Positions 39,933 through 53,586 of a stretch of DNA of 64,000 nucleotides are shown in pieces. Below the pieces are notes generated by a model. That model was not told the DNA's origin, ran no database searches, and saw only the letters and a list, made by a program, of their open reading frames with translations. The stretch covers positions 19,154,495-19,218,494 of the forward strand of contig NC_021681.1 of NCBI RefSeq assembly GCF_000247815.1, in the 5' to 3' direction. Source of the stretch: Ficedula albicollis (taxonomy: Eukaryota > Chordata > Aves > Passeriformes > Muscicapidae). Every line of letters starts with the position of its first letter. Within the stretch, counting starts at the first letter, position 1. A program made the position numbers and the translations under genes.

Positions 39933-40028
39933 TCACAGATAAAAGGCACAGAAGCACCTAGAATGTCCAGTCAAGAACTGTCACAGATAAAAGGCACAGA
40001 AGCACCTAGAATCTCCAGTCAAGAACTG
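39933..40028. repeat. Tandem duplication, 2 x 48 bp
   Basis: tcacagataaaaggcacaga starts copies at 39933 and 39981. One substitution separates them (gaatgtcc versus gaatctcc). Confidence 0.96.
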
Positions 40029-40387
40029 TCTTTTACTGCACATATAAACAGACACCAAAGCCATCAGTCAGTGGCCTAGAAAGCTCTCAGAAGCACACAG
40101 CAGTAAAGAAAGACAAGACAGTCTAGAAAAGGGATATTTAAAAAAATGAAAAAAGTGTAAAAAAACCTAAAAGACACATTCTTGGTACATCATAACATTT
40201 CTCAATTTGAAATAAAAGGAACAGGAAACATCCCTATAAACCTCTGGTCTAGAACTTGGTGATTTCAATTAAATTCTGCTCCCTAATACTTGAAGAAAGA
40301 ATATTGCAAAAAAGGAACCTAAGATGGAGTTACATACATAAAATATATAATGTGCATAAAATGCATAATGAGCATGACATGTTATGA

Positions 40388-40433
40388 TCTCAAAATTAGT
40401 CATGGGGGTTTCTCAAAATTAGTCGTGGGGGTT
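40388..40433. repeat. Tandem duplication, 2 x 23 bp
   Basis: tctcaaaattagtcatgggg is repeated from 40411 with one change (tcatgg to tcgtgg). It directly precedes the 67-bp duplication. Confidence 0.92.
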
Positions 40434-40436
40434 TTG

Positions 40437-40570
40437 TCTATGACACAGAAGCAGGGAAGGATTTACACCACCAGCTTGTGCTTCCCTTTACTTTAACACG
40501 TTGTCTATGACACAGAAGCAGGGAAGGATTTAGACCACCAGCTTGTGCTTCCCTTTACTTTAACACGTAG
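40437..40570. repeat. Tandem duplication, 2 x 67 bp
   Basis: tctatgacacagaagcaggg starts copies at 40437 and 40504. They differ at ttacacc/ttagacc and at the end (cgttg/cgtag). Confidence 0.96.
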
Positions 40571-43500
40571 TATTTGTTCGGGACTGACAGGGAGTTGAGT
40601 TTGGGACTGAGTGGGATTGCTCAGAAGATGGCAGGGGCAGAGGTGCCATTGTGGTTCTCTGCACATCATGGCACAGGGAATGACTCTGTCTGGAGCCTTA
40701 GCTACCTCTGTGAGCAGGATACTCACTGGAAGAATGAAGAATGAATGATATCCAACAAAATACAGTGCCCTGTATGACTAGTCTAAATATCCCACATTTT
40801 ACAGACTGGTTGCAACAAAACTATTTTGCATAGCATTATGTTTTTATGTAAGGTGGAAGGAATGCTCTCCAGTTAAAATCAGAAATACCATCTTCAGGGC
40901 TACAAGCACTTGAATCTGAATACTTGATACTGAAATGGACGTGCCTCAGCATTATCATGGATGCACAACTTCCACCCCCAGAATCAGTTAGAAGAGATCC
41001 ATCCCAGTGTAGATCTCTGAGGTGAAAAGCAGCCTAGTAGTGTGAAAGCCTTGTAGCAAATAGTAATTTTACATCTGAACCCTATTTCAGATCAAGTTTT
41101 TTCAGGGGGTGGCTACAAGATACCTTTCTCCTATAGTTCTTCTCTTCCAGCTATTTAAGACTGAGGACAAATTGTAAGTATTGAACAATTTCATGCTGCT
41201 GCTGGTATGCCCTTAAAAACAGAGTCCCTGAAGAAACTGAAGCCACAAATCTGTGTGTCTCCCAGGTCTGCTTTATTAACCAGGAAAAAAAAAAGACTAC
41301 AATCCCTAGCCCCACAGTGCCACAGATTTTATGATCTTTGAATAAATAATAACAGCTAAATAGCAAATGGTCAGTTTAAAAATGTCTTCCTTATGCATCA
41401 AAACTACAAGAACAGCATTGGAACCTTTTTTTCCCCAGCTGGCAGGGAAGTGAAGACAAAATATTAAACCAGGCACTGCTGTTGGGGGCAATGGCCACAT
41501 TACTGCACTTACTCTCTACATCAAATTCCAATGCTCTGCCCTCAGTGGTTTTGCTCCACTCAAACCAAAGGATAAAACTGACAGAAAGTATTTTAGAGCA
41601 GTTATCCAAACTTCACTACTCTACAGGATGGCAACGTATCCTACAAGAAATCTGCAAATACAAGTATACCTTTGAAGACGAGTTTGATGAAAACTTTTTG
41701 TAGTCTAGTTCTCCAGTCTTGTACATTCTTAGTCTCTGGGTGTATTACAGTGGGTTACATAAAGTAAATTATTGGACTATTTTGTAGAGAGAAATACTCC
41801 CCAGGAACACGCCTCTTTCTGTATCACCTTCATATAACATGAAATGTTTGCTACCCACAATCAGATCTGACCAAATGACCAAGGGGTATATCCTTGCAAG
41901 TGCCCAAAATAACATCAAGAATTTTCTGAGGTGTTTTGCAAGTGTTCTATAAAACCACAACGAATGAGCTGTTTAAAAATCCCCACAAAAATCACACAAA
42001 ACCCTCCTAAAACACACTTTATCACTCAGCTCATGCTGAGCAACAAATTTGATATTCATTATAGACCTGACTACACCAAACTCACAATGTATTGGAAATG
42101 CCATTAGTACAACAGTGGTAAGTGACCACAGTAGTATCTTTATCTGTACTTAAATGCATTCATCCTGCTGTCCCACCCCTAAACTACCACCAGAATTTTG
42201 GAAGCTTCCTGAGATACTTAGGGATGGACTTGATGGGCTAAGAGGGAACACTGTGTACGGTACTTTACTCTTCAGAGATCAGCAATGCCACTATTCCTCC
42301 AGCTGGGTCACTGAGCATTGCCAGCAGAAAAAAACTGAACCAGGATTGTCCAGCAGCACTGCAGGAAGTTTGCTCATCAGTGTCTGAGTAGGAAAACTCA
42401 CTTCACTGTTTCAGAGGAGAAGCTTGTATTTCTTCTAAGTTCATCACACTGTGTGAACAACAATGAGAAAAATCAATTTTTAAAATTGCAGTTTTTAGGA
42501 TAATGTGGACACAGACATTAATTTCTACTGAATGCAGCACTCAGCCCTGGGACAGTCAATTTAAAAGGTGATCAGGACCGAGGAGAAGACCTGGGCACAG
42601 GGACATGGAAAGGTTAATGCCCTTTCCTTACCTCAACAACGTCCACCACTCCTAGAATTTCTCTTATCTCTTCTTTAACACTCTGTACTCATTCCAAATC
42701 CCACATATTTCTGTAGCCTTTTTCTCCTTTATCTCTCCTTTAAGGGGCTCTCTCTAGGTGAGACACTGCTTAAATCTGCTTTTTCTTATGATCTTTATGA
42801 GAATACAGTTCTCATAAGCTGATATGTATATTCACTAATGCTGAGTTCACTTTAGTGTTCAGTGACAAAAATTTATCTGGAAAGAAAAGTGTTTCTTGCA
42901 GGCACTGTAGAACCCTAGCGAGCACGTGAGACCCAGGAGCTGTTGTCCTTTGTTCCCAACTCTTGCTGTTTAAGATGATAAAAATAATGCCACTGAAAAG
43001 TTCATTGAAAATCTTTTCCAATCCCCGTCCAATTTCCAATCCCCACCTGATTAAACACCTTAGGCGTGGGCAGTAGAACTATTGATTATATTCAACAATC
43101 ACTTCAACAGATATAGCAGCTCACTCATGGTGCTACTAACCTGTCACACTACCTTTCCTTGTTCAGTTTATGCTGCACTGGATTATGTTCTCTAACAGAG
43201 GAAGTACTCGTTAACTCATTAAATAACTTCAGTCCCCCATCTTGTTGTGTCATTACTGTAAACTCCTCTCAAGGATTCAAATAAAAGACTATAAAAATTA
43301 TGAATATAAATTAAACATACATTTATACATATTCTCAAAAAGAAAGTGGAATTGTTCGTTGGTATGAGTATTTCGTGCAACAAAACCTTCCCAAAAGATG
43401 ATTAAAATAATGTAAGATCTTTATTTTAAAAAAATACTGCATGTAATTTATTATGCTAATTCCTCGTACTCTAATGCAAAACATGCTTGAGCTTGAAAAG

Positions 43501-45897
43501 TTCAAGCATAAAACTTGGCAGCTCAAAATCAGGCACAGCTGAAGATTCTCCTGTAAAATCCAACCCATGTGTAAGAGCCTTGCAGTGGTTTACAAATACT
43601 GAGGCATGCATGGAGTGCTGTCATGGAGTGCACCTTCATGCAGGGAAAAGTTTAGAGAGTATCCACAAATATACATAAATAGTAGGGGGCAAAGTCAGAG
43701 CTCCATTCAACCCTCCCATCCCAATTCAAGACATTTGTACTACTTACAGATCTCATGAGAAGGAAAAGATTACATCAAGAAAAATCTATGTTCTCTATGT
43801 CCCATGTAATTCTGAATACTTGTATTTTGATATGTCATAAAATTTCTTGCACTGTGGTAAGAACACAGTAAGAGGACAAGCCTTGATACGTGAATAAGAC
43901 CATGAGGGATCTTATCTTGCTTTGTTATTGCTTCATTTCTTAAATAATCACTTAAAATCCAATAGGTTTGACAAAGTCTTTGATGAAGACTATGTCTTAA
44001 AGTTTAAGAGGGTATAAAGGACTGACCAAATAACTAAACAAAGATTAATTATGATTTTTAAACAGGGGAGGGAAGGAGACAATTATTTAACCAAGAGAAG
44101 TGCCCTATGATATTGGAATGCCAGCCTGGGAAAGCACAGATTCTTGCATTATCTAAATGACAAGATCCAAACAAAGTCAACCACTTGTGTCTTTGTTTCC
44201 CCACTCAGCGCTAGGAAAGTTTCCTGTTAAGGCACTGTATCCTGTATTTCTCAGGGTGGACAGTTTGATGTTCTGCTATAAATATGACAGAGCTGAATCA
44301 TTAAAAATTCACAAATTTCTTCATCAATAATAAATATATGAAAAAATGGTAGACAATTACAAAATATACAGCAGTGATAGCTCCAGAAAAAGTTTTTTGG
44401 AAATTTTCCATGTTTGCTGTTTTATAAGTCAGTCATTAGGAGGCAGCAAATGGCTCAAAACCATGTGAGAAAACAAATCCTGAAGGAAATTGAAAGTGAA
44501 TAGGATGGCAAGAACTAGAAGTGGGAAATTAATTCAGCCACAAAAGTAGCTTTTTGACATTTTCCACTTCAGTCAGATGTCAGGGTATGCAGAAGAAAAT
44601 ACTTTGTAAACTATTTGTTGAATAATTTGGCATCTCATTAATGGAAACCACACTCAAACTTTATACGGTTGACCTGGGATTTTTGGTAATGTTAAAAAGC
44701 AAAAGACTTATCCCAGCCTGATTTCCGATAGTCTGCTTTTTAAGATATCACAGCATTGTCCACACACATGCATAAGGAACACAAAATAAATCATGTCTCA
44801 TCTCATTTCATCTAAACCAAACAGCTTATAAATGAAATTTCAGAGTTCTACATTAATTACAAGTTTTGTCTTTCAAATAAAAATTTAAAAGCCCCTGCAG
44901 TTCTACCAGTGCTTCATTAGCAACAATAATCAGATTTTAATCAGTAACATTCATACCTCTCTCTTCCTACCACAATACAGAACAAGTCAAGGTAAAAATA
45001 CCATGAGAAGCTTTCTTAAAAATAAATATTAACCCCAGAGTTTCTACTATGAGTGCCAACATTTCTTTAAAATTGCCGGTCATATTTTATATTGAGCAGC
45101 CAGGAAGCTGTTTTTAAATGCATTTATATCCTGAATCAAAACAGAATTGGAAAGGGAGAAACATTTTGCATTCTAAGCAATCCTGTAAATAAGAAAAGAT
45201 TAAAATATGGGCTAGGCTTGCTCACATCATTGCATATGACATGTAAATTAATGTTTATTTCACAAGACATTTTATCTTCAACACAGGACAATGCACTTAT
45301 CTCTATCTCACTAAACAGTTATATTAAGTAACAGAGATGATAAGCATTAAACCACATCAATATTTCTCATTAATAGATTCATACAGCTGTATAGCATTCT
45401 TAAAATACTGAATTTGCAACTAATCAAACATTCTCAGCTTTTTCATATTAATCATAAAATAAAAATAATAAAAAACAAGACATAAACTTACTATTTGTTA
45501 GGTGTTCACACTGTCCTGTGGTCTGAGTCAGTGGGAAATAATTACCCCTAGGAAATCTGGTAAGCAGAAATACAATAAAAATAAACATTAGCATGCCAAA
45601 AAGAATATATTCAGCTTTCCTGCAAGTATTTTTCCTCATAATACTTCACAGGCAAGGTTAAAAAAAAAAGGAAAAAGAACCACAAAAAGCAAAGTTGAAA
45701 AAATATATATACACATTTAAAACATAGTCCAGCAGTGTTCAAGGATCCTTGCCTCTCAAACTTTAAAGCAGCACAGACAAATGTTGAGATGCCTATAATA
45801 GAACAAAAATCCAAGTTCTCAATCACTAGTTACGCAGTATGTGTCAGTAAGGAAGACAATTTCCAAAATAATGATTAATGTATTATCCAGATTTTTC

Positions 45898-45919
45898 CTC
45901 TCTCTCTCTCTCTCTCTCT
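45898..45919. repeat. (CT)11 microsatellite
   Basis: Uninterrupted CT dinucleotides followed by ttttcccctt. Confidence 0.95.
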
Positions 45920-46089
45920 TTTCCCCTTCCCATTCAGGTTTTTCTTCTTATAAAATGCACATAGGTTTTTTCTTCCCTGTACCCTGACTCAGGCCTGGCT
46001 TTGAAATGCATTTCAATCTCTCAACACAGACTGCTTTCACTGCATTTAGAGTCCCACCAAGGCCCAGCTTTAAAAGCTACTGATTCTTT

Positions 46090-46620
46090 TTTTCTTTAGC
46101 CTTCCTCACAAAGGAAGGGTATTTTGTAAATTACCAGCTCGTTCAGATCAACAAAAGGTACTTTCATAGAAAGCCCCATTTGATTTTGCTCAAATTTGAT
46201 TACAAGGATGGAGAAAAGGAAAGGAAGTCAAAAAGAAAAACCCCAGATGGCTTTTTCATTCATCTCAGTGAATGAGCTTTATCTGTGCCTTTTGAAACTG
46301 TAGCAGTGGAAAAGCATTTCTGTTGGCTTAAAAAACTTGACAAAAATTATTGGTTTGCCATTTCTCATGTAACTGCCATTGGGAACTGGATGAAAAGACT
46401 TTTTCATGGGATCGCCTGCTTGGATCAAAATAATGGAGATTAGGTATTTCATTATAAATTACAGTGGGAGATAGAGCAGGCTGTCATATTAATAGCAACC
46501 TGCTCATGGCCTTCAATGGTAGCTATTCTCCTAGACAAAGGACCAAGGGGGTTGTCTATTGAACTTGTACTTTAGGCCTGATCAATTTTCTATCATCAAG
46601 GCAAAAGGTGAGGTGTCTAA
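46090..46620. promoter_or_regulatory. Candidate conserved regulatory block
   Basis: Unique, repeat-free DNA of higher complexity than its surroundings, dense in strings resembling transcription-factor sites: tttgattacaagg (46196), an ATTGG box (about 46350), tattaatagcaacctgctc (46487) and gacaaaggacc (46535, SOX-like). It has no codon-like structure and stops in every frame. It has the texture of vertebrate conserved non-coding elements. That is a judgement from sequence alone; no alignment was available. Confidence 0.3.
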
Positions 46621-48680
46621 CAAAAGAATTCACACATGACTGACCTCATAAGCCTATAGATAAAACAGCTTAAAGAAACAAAACACATCCTGAAATTATG
46701 GGTGATAAACTGTATAAAGGAAAAAGAAGAAGAGAAATGATAGAAAAAGGGAGAGAAAGAGCACGTGGTCTGTAATTCTCCCTCCCTTCTTAGGTGAATG
46801 GACATATTAAAAGCGACTTGTTTTCAGCTGCAGATAATTGCAGCCTTTGCTTTGCCATGCTCTGCTTTAAATCCTTCCATGTACTTTTTTGTCCAAGACT
46901 CTTCCAGTAATTTCATTCACGAGTAACTACAGCACTGAGTTTTATACAGAACTTCCCAGAGCTGTAGCTGCACAGGGTTACACACAACATCATAGGCAGG
47001 AAGGTGTCACACAGGCATTACAGTTACAATCAAATTACAGGAATAGCTATGAACCTTTGGGTCGCTATCCTTTTACACAAAACCTTGCTAATTAAGGGCA
47101 ACTTGCGCATCTGAGCTATGTAAGAACAACACCTCACAGAGTTTGAAAGTCTCAACACATTTCTCTTTTACTTAGACGGCACACAATTTTATACAGAGTG
47201 CAAAACAACATTTTAAATGCTCATCATATATTTAGGTACCCTTACAAGTGTATTATTTGAATTTTTCCCCTGCTTCCTAGGAGATGAAGACCCTTCTACT
47301 GCATTGGCATTGGGCTTTGCTGATCAGCAAGAGATACAGAGGGTGAAACCTTCACTCCCCTGATGCCAAATGCATAGCAGCAAAACATTCTCTGATCTCT
47401 CTCAAGATCAACATTCCCTCCAGTTTCTTGTACAGGTAAAAACTCAACTACCCAGAACACTTTTATACATGGAACTATGGCTCAAAATACATCTTGACTC
47501 TGTAGGAATTTCTCATACACTGTTAAAATAACATTTGCTAAATAGGGCAAAACTGCAGACGCATACAAATACTTGTATTTGAAAGCCAAGACATGAGCTA
47601 AAGCAGCTGAGAGCCCCCTTTCAGCCTAACAGCAGCTCAGGTGTAAATGGCACCCACACTCTACCTGCAGTACACTGGGGGAGGATGGTGGTTTAGAATT
47701 TGATTTCAAGCTCCAGCTACACAACCACCAAGAAGCTGGTGTGTGCCAAGTTTTCGGAGATATTTAGAAATTTGTCCTTTTAGCTCTACCACTGCAGTGA
47801 TACTGCAGTTTCAGAAATGAAGCTAGTCACTGACTCATGGCCCTTTGCCACAGATCACAGATCCACCTATCAACACACCAGTATTTATATAAAGACACTT
47901 AAATAATTCAGGCTAAAAAGGAGCACATTTTGGTGAACTAAGATTCAGAAACAGCCAGACAGAACACATGGGAGGCTACAAACTGGGTGCAGGGGAGGAA
48001 CTTCTGAGCACAAGTTTGCAGCAGAAGCCAATGGATTGCTGAATTACAGAGTCCTACTGAAAACAAACAAACATTCATTAGCACAGAGAAATATTAAATA
48101 ATTAATTGTAAACATTTTCTGGAAGCAGAGACAAGATGAAGACAAGCAAAACAGCAGCAGTGTGTGTCAAGCTTTGGCTGCCAGCACAAAAAAAGGAATC
48201 AGTGACAGAGCACACACACCCCCAAGCAGCTCAGATACATGAGATCATTGATGAAGCCCTAGTGGTAATGATATCTTTCCATTATTCCAGAGATCTACTG
48301 GTGATTACTAAATGATTAGCAATTAATCCCAACTTTATATCCTCTGTTAGGGGCTCTACTGAGCAGTTACAGAGGAAAGAGCTCTTGTAATCATTGTAGA
48401 TAGCTCTCTGAAAGTATTGCCTCTGTGCTCAGTGACACCGAGAAAGACAAATTGAATATTAAGAGCTATTTTAAAAAAATGCAGACCAGGCAGAAAACAC
48501 ATTTGTGATAGCATCAACATAATTTGAGTACCCCATATTAAAAGGCAGGAGCAAGGCAACATATCAAAAAACCTACATAGATATGTGTCATTTTCAGGAG
48601 AAATCATTAGACAAGCACTGATTGCCACTAAGACACAGCCAGACTTGAGCCATGGAACACAATTCACATGGAACTTTATT

Positions 48681-48696
48681 TATAAGTATACTTATA
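48681..48696. repeat. Perfect 16-bp palindrome in a TA-rich tract
   Basis: tataagtatacttata is self-complementary and sits in a run of tatac/tata strings to about 48729. It is probably simple-sequence DNA. Confidence 0.8.
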
Positions 48697-49397
48697 TACT
48701 TATACACTTTATATACACTGCATGTATATAGCACTCTGGACTTTTCCATATTGATGAAGAATTGTTGTCCAACCATTTACTCTTTATGTTAAAAGACTAT
48801 TTCTATATTACGAGTTTAGATACTGCTGTACACCTACTTCTGGGTAGAAGATCCAGTGTCTGGCATAAGGAGACAGAAGCAGTAATATTTGAGATTATTT
48901 TTTGAGACTGCAAAACACAGTTGATACAAAGGGTGGCTTAATACTTTATAACTGTCAGATAGCAAGCCCCTGTAACAACTAGAATTGATCTAGCAAAAAT
49001 TATGCCTGCTGTAGAAGCGGGAGGAAAAAATGATAGTCTAGTTATTTTAATTTTCTTTACTTTTCCAGATTGTAAGTCACCTAAAAGGAAATGAGTAACT
49101 GAACATAGATTCATCAAGAAGGCACAACAAGGTAACAAATCTTGAGAAATAATTGATGCAACATTTCATGATTTTAAAAATACTTTTGGCGTCTTTGAAC
49201 AGGACTCTCTCCTGATAAAACCAAGAAACATCATATAAACAGGGGTAAATAACATAGGAGAAAAGTTGTGCTGCAGCTGTCAGTGTCTACAAGTTAAAAA
49301 GGCAGCTAATGGAGCCCTTGGTCAGCACTGAATCCAGCACCATGCTGTATTTTCGTCATTAATCCTGATGCCAGAAGAGGGACTGCTCCCATAGTGC

Positions 49398-49500
49398 TTC
49401 ATGGAATCAGACAATGTCCTGAGTTGGAAGGGACCCACAAGGACCATCGAGTCCCATTCCTGGCACTGCCCAGGACAATCCCAGAAACGTGGGAGCATTT
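49398..49500 (-). mobile_element. CR1 LINE 3' end fragment
   Basis: The string gagttggaagggacccacaa at about 49421 is shared with the CR1 copy at 53.6 kb, followed by a degraded version of the same downstream block (tggcactgcccaggacaatc). Only about 100 bp at the 3' end of the element remain. It is in the same minus orientation and appears to belong to the same CR1 subgroup as the 53.6 kb copy. It is a dead fragment with no coding capacity. Confidence 0.85.
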
Positions 49501-51377
49501 GAAGATGTGTCTAAGATGGGAACATCTGCAGGCACACTGGGAGACACAATCAGAGTCCAAAAGAATCTCAATAGAAATGGTTTGCAAAAGATTAAGTGTA
49601 ACTCAAGGGTAGCTGCATTATTCTTACTCTCAGAAATAATGAACTGCAGAAACATAAGCTGGAAACAGCACAACAGTTCTGCTCTAAAGGATCTGGATCA
49701 GAAGCTAAACCTGAATGCACAAAGCTATTGCCAATAAAAGCAGGTATCATACTGGAAGCCTCATAGCCAGAATAAAGCAGGCACTGAATGCCATCTGAAA
49801 TGATCTTTCTGCTTTACTTGCTTTTGATGGATTACTGTTTAGTTGTGGACACTGCCTGCAGATTAAAAGATGCAGTTAATTTGAAAAGACCAGCAGTCTA
49901 GAAAACAATCTGCAACACTGAATGATTGGACCTTATTCTAAAAAAGACTTAAAAAAATCATTATATAACACAAATATGCACTTATATTCTAAAAGTAGAG
50001 CTTTGAGTTAAACATAAAAAAAAGAGGTAAGGAAAATGTGCAAGGAAAATAAAAAATCCTGCATAGCTTTGGAAACTGGTTAGAAAAATGTCTGTCAGGA
50101 ATGGTTTAGTTATAACAGATTCTGTATTTAAGACAATTTCTTGCAATTTTTCCAGACTCTTTTCCACTTCTTATCTTTCAGTAATCATAAACCACAAAAG
50201 GAGCTGAAAATATAATTTCATCAAATCCTGTTAAACCTATTAAATATATCAAGATTTAAGCTAACTTTTTCTCAAAATTTTATGAAGCCAGAACACTGTC
50301 TAAGCCAAACAGACTCACTTATGCCCCTGTCCCATCTTTACTCCAAGGGGTAGTAGCATTTGTGTAGCTCTCTTCCTAAACCTTCTTTTTTCCCTTCTGA
50401 ACCTCCAGCTGCATCAACCAAAAATGAAATTTCATTGCATGTGCCTTTGAATGTATGAAATGAGAATTAATTTCTTCATAAAGGATTACAGCATCAGGTC
50501 AAAAATCCCCATACATTATAAAAATCTGCACCAAAAGCCTGAAGGAGTTATTCTAACCCATGAAGATACAATGTGGAGCAATCCTAATACTTGGGAAGTA
50601 TTAGATACTAATTAAGCAAATGAAATAAAGATCCCTTCTGTGAATAACCTCTGTCCATGTCAAACTTAAACCAACAGTATGGTCTCATGGTTATCTTTAA
50701 TTGGAATTCTCTGTTCCAGCCTAACACAAGTGATTTCCACATCCTGACCACTGCAATTACCATGACAACACGAACACATAATTATACACATGCCTCGAAA
50801 GCCAATGTAGAGGAGCAGAAAGCATCCAGAGGATTTTGTGTGTGGTACCTGCATGCTAAACAAACACACACCCTGACTGGAGTGCAGTCTTTTAAATGTA
50901 TTTTTACAGGGGTTCCTAACAGTCAGCAAAATAGTGAATTAAATTTATTTTAATTCAACAGAACACAAGCTAGACAAGAAGGTTGCCTCAAACTTCATTT
51001 TATCCTATTCCATGAGAAAAATTTCAAGAAGTTAACAAAAAAAACTTTCTTACGCAGTTCAGATTTTGAATAGAGATTTCATATAATTACAAATACTTCT
51101 AAGTTGTTAGAGAATGATTTATGTAAGTGGTTTCATCCAAGAATTTAATATCAAAAGAAATAAGTTGGTTAAAATACTTATGCAATGACAATTACAAGTA
51201 GTTTAAAATCTCCTTTTTTGGTTATATAGCTTTCCTGTATAAACTTAATAAGCTTAAAGAATTGTGTCTTCTAGTTAAAATTTATTTTAAGGACACACTT
51301 GAAAAAAAAACCCCATTTTTTTCTTTACTATAATCACTTATTTATCTCTGTTCCTCATAAGATATTACAAAACAGTT

Positions 51378-51610
51378 GTGAATAATTCTAATTGCAGTCT
51401 GTGTGCCCATTTAGGGCTAAATTTTTATCCCCATGGTGTTATCAACAAATATTGCAGTTATCAGCTATTATCAGCTGTGGTGGCTTCTGATGTAATAAAA
51501 GATATCTTTAGAGGACTGAAGTCACCAAACTCATTAAGCAGGACAGTGAATTTGGCAGCTAAGCTGAGCATTAATTTCAGTTCTTGAGCAGGGAGCAGAG
51601 TATATTACTG
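51378..51610. promoter_or_regulatory. Candidate conserved regulatory block
   Basis: A compact unique segment with ctaattgcag (51388), a close pair tatcagctattatcagctg (51459-51478), a GATA-containing gatatcttt (51500) and caaactcattaagcagg (51526). A 69-codon frame runs through it but is not recognisable. Regulatory function is inferred. Confidence 0.25.
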
Positions 51611-53586
51611 CACTTCTGAGAAATCAGTCAATTCATCACATCATATCAGTGCGGTGCTCCTCACTGACACAGCGTTTTGTGATGCAGGAAAAAATTATTT
51701 TTACTGTAAAATGTCAAAGTGAAATAGAGTTATGACTTCGGAAGTATAGGACTGGGCACTGACTATTTTCCATATAAACAGCACCCACTTTTTCCCAGGA
51801 CACAGAGCCTTTCACCTTTACAAGCTCTGGTTTATCAGCACATGGAATTTGGCCACCACTCCTAAAATCAGATAGAAGCTCCTTGTTGGTGACATTGAAA
51901 GCTCAACAGTACATGGCAACAGCTTTGATATTCCTACTTTCCCAAATTGTTGTCCTAAAGGAGTTTGAGCAGGTAACAAATCTGTACCAGAAATAGGAAA
52001 TAGCACTCACCTCACTGATTTCAAAGAGCAGCACTTACATTATTAAATGGATACGAGTATTCATATGCCTTACTTGGCCAGATGAATAGAATGAATGTAT
52101 TTGAATGTCCTTCAGAAAATGCTACAGAAAAGAAAATCTCACACAGCTATGAAAACATTAAACAAGCACTTCCACTGGGGGAGAAAAGACATGACATTCT
52201 TAGTTCATTTAAATGAATGACAATACTCTCCTGGACCTTAAATGGGAGCAAGATTTTATCAGAGATAAGAACCAAAGAGACAGAGTGAGCTAGGGTAAGA
52301 AAGAAGGAAGTTATTTCTGAGAGTAATAACTTAAAATAGACTTAATCCAATCTTGCTGTGACTAAACAAGTGTCTTTCATGATACAAGAGAGGGTAGGGA
52401 GACTGGGGATTCACTGAGAGTGCCTCTGTGACAGTGCACGTCATCACAGATGGTTTAACCCACTCCAAGCCCACACAGTTCCCAACAAATCAGCAGCAGA
52501 TTCTGTGGAAGTTCTTCAAGGTGATCACATCAAGCCTCCGAAACGCTGAAACCAATAGCTTCACCACCAAGGTAGGGGGTCTCTCAACATGTAGCCTTGG
52601 AGCAGAAGAAAAATGCGCAGACATTTGGGAACAAAGTGCATTTTTTCCTTTATGTGATAGCCAGAAACAAAAGTATTTCTGTTCTAATTTGGATGTATAA
52701 GCCCAAACAACACAGTATTGATATTCCATATTGACCAAATTTCGTAGGTAAGACCATTTGACCAGGCAAAATATTCAGATCACAAATTGGGTTGTTAAAT
52801 GACTAAGAAAAAAAAAGTGGATTAAAAAAAAATTGCAAATGCTAGAACAGAATCAGTAGCTTTGCAAACAAAGAACCAAGATAATGATAAAATAATTTTT
52901 TAAAAAATAAACAAATTAGCAAGTCTGCTTTGCTTTTTTTTAAGCATTTTTTATTATTACTATTTTTTTAAAATTTAGAACGGATTTTCTGTCTTTAGTA
53001 TTCCTCTGGATCTTGAGCATCTTCCAAATATTTTCACTGCACATATTAAAGAAATAACACATATCAGGATGGTTGTGTTTATAGCAGTTTCATGAGTCAT
53101 TATCATTCAGCTCTAATTCCTCTACAAAAATTGTGTTAATGTTTCTTTGAAAAATTTCATCACATTAATGATTTCAAAAGACTTTGCTATTTTATAAGTT
53201 GTGACTGGAACAACAGTTTGACATCAGAATAATGAATTTAACGATCTTTCTGATTACCCTGCCAAATTGTACATCACCTGGGCACCTGAGGTAATGTCTG
53301 CTCTTATTCCATAATCTATAAAGCTTCAGCTATTTCTGTTAGTGTTTTTATGAAAAAAGTTTTGATTTCCAGTAGATTTCTGCATCATAAAAGAGGCCTA
53401 TTTTCCATGCAAGAAAGAATTCAATGATCAAGAATAGGCAAAGAAATGTTTAATCTGAAGTTCTTACACACAACTTTGTTTTAAAATTTTTCAAGTACTT
53501 AAAACTTTTAAGGTATTTGGAAGTAGCATGCCTATTTAAAATCAAAGGCACAGTGTTTCTATCTCAAGCATAGAGACTGAGAAAAT

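Larger units (their letters stand above)
34019..46089. other. Non-coding AT-rich stretch
   Basis: Unique sequence with four short tandem duplications (35.6, 39.9, 40.4 and 40.4-40.6 kb), simple repeats and a candidate regulatory block at 36.6 kb. The best open frame is 124 codons (39332-39706, plus) with no recognisable domain. Confidence 0.7.
46621..53586. other. Non-coding stretch with one CR1 fragment
   Basis: Apart from the CR1 fragment at 49.4 kb, the palindrome at 48.68 kb and the candidate block at 51.4 kb, I see only unique AT-rich DNA. Frames of up to 103 codons on the minus strand (48356-48667) are not recognisable. Confidence 0.7.

Noticed and set aside
42205..42245. CR1 3' remnant (gatggacttgatgggctaag)
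   Set aside because: Only a loose resemblance over about 20 bp; the diagnostic ccttccaacc and ATTCTATG strings are absent.
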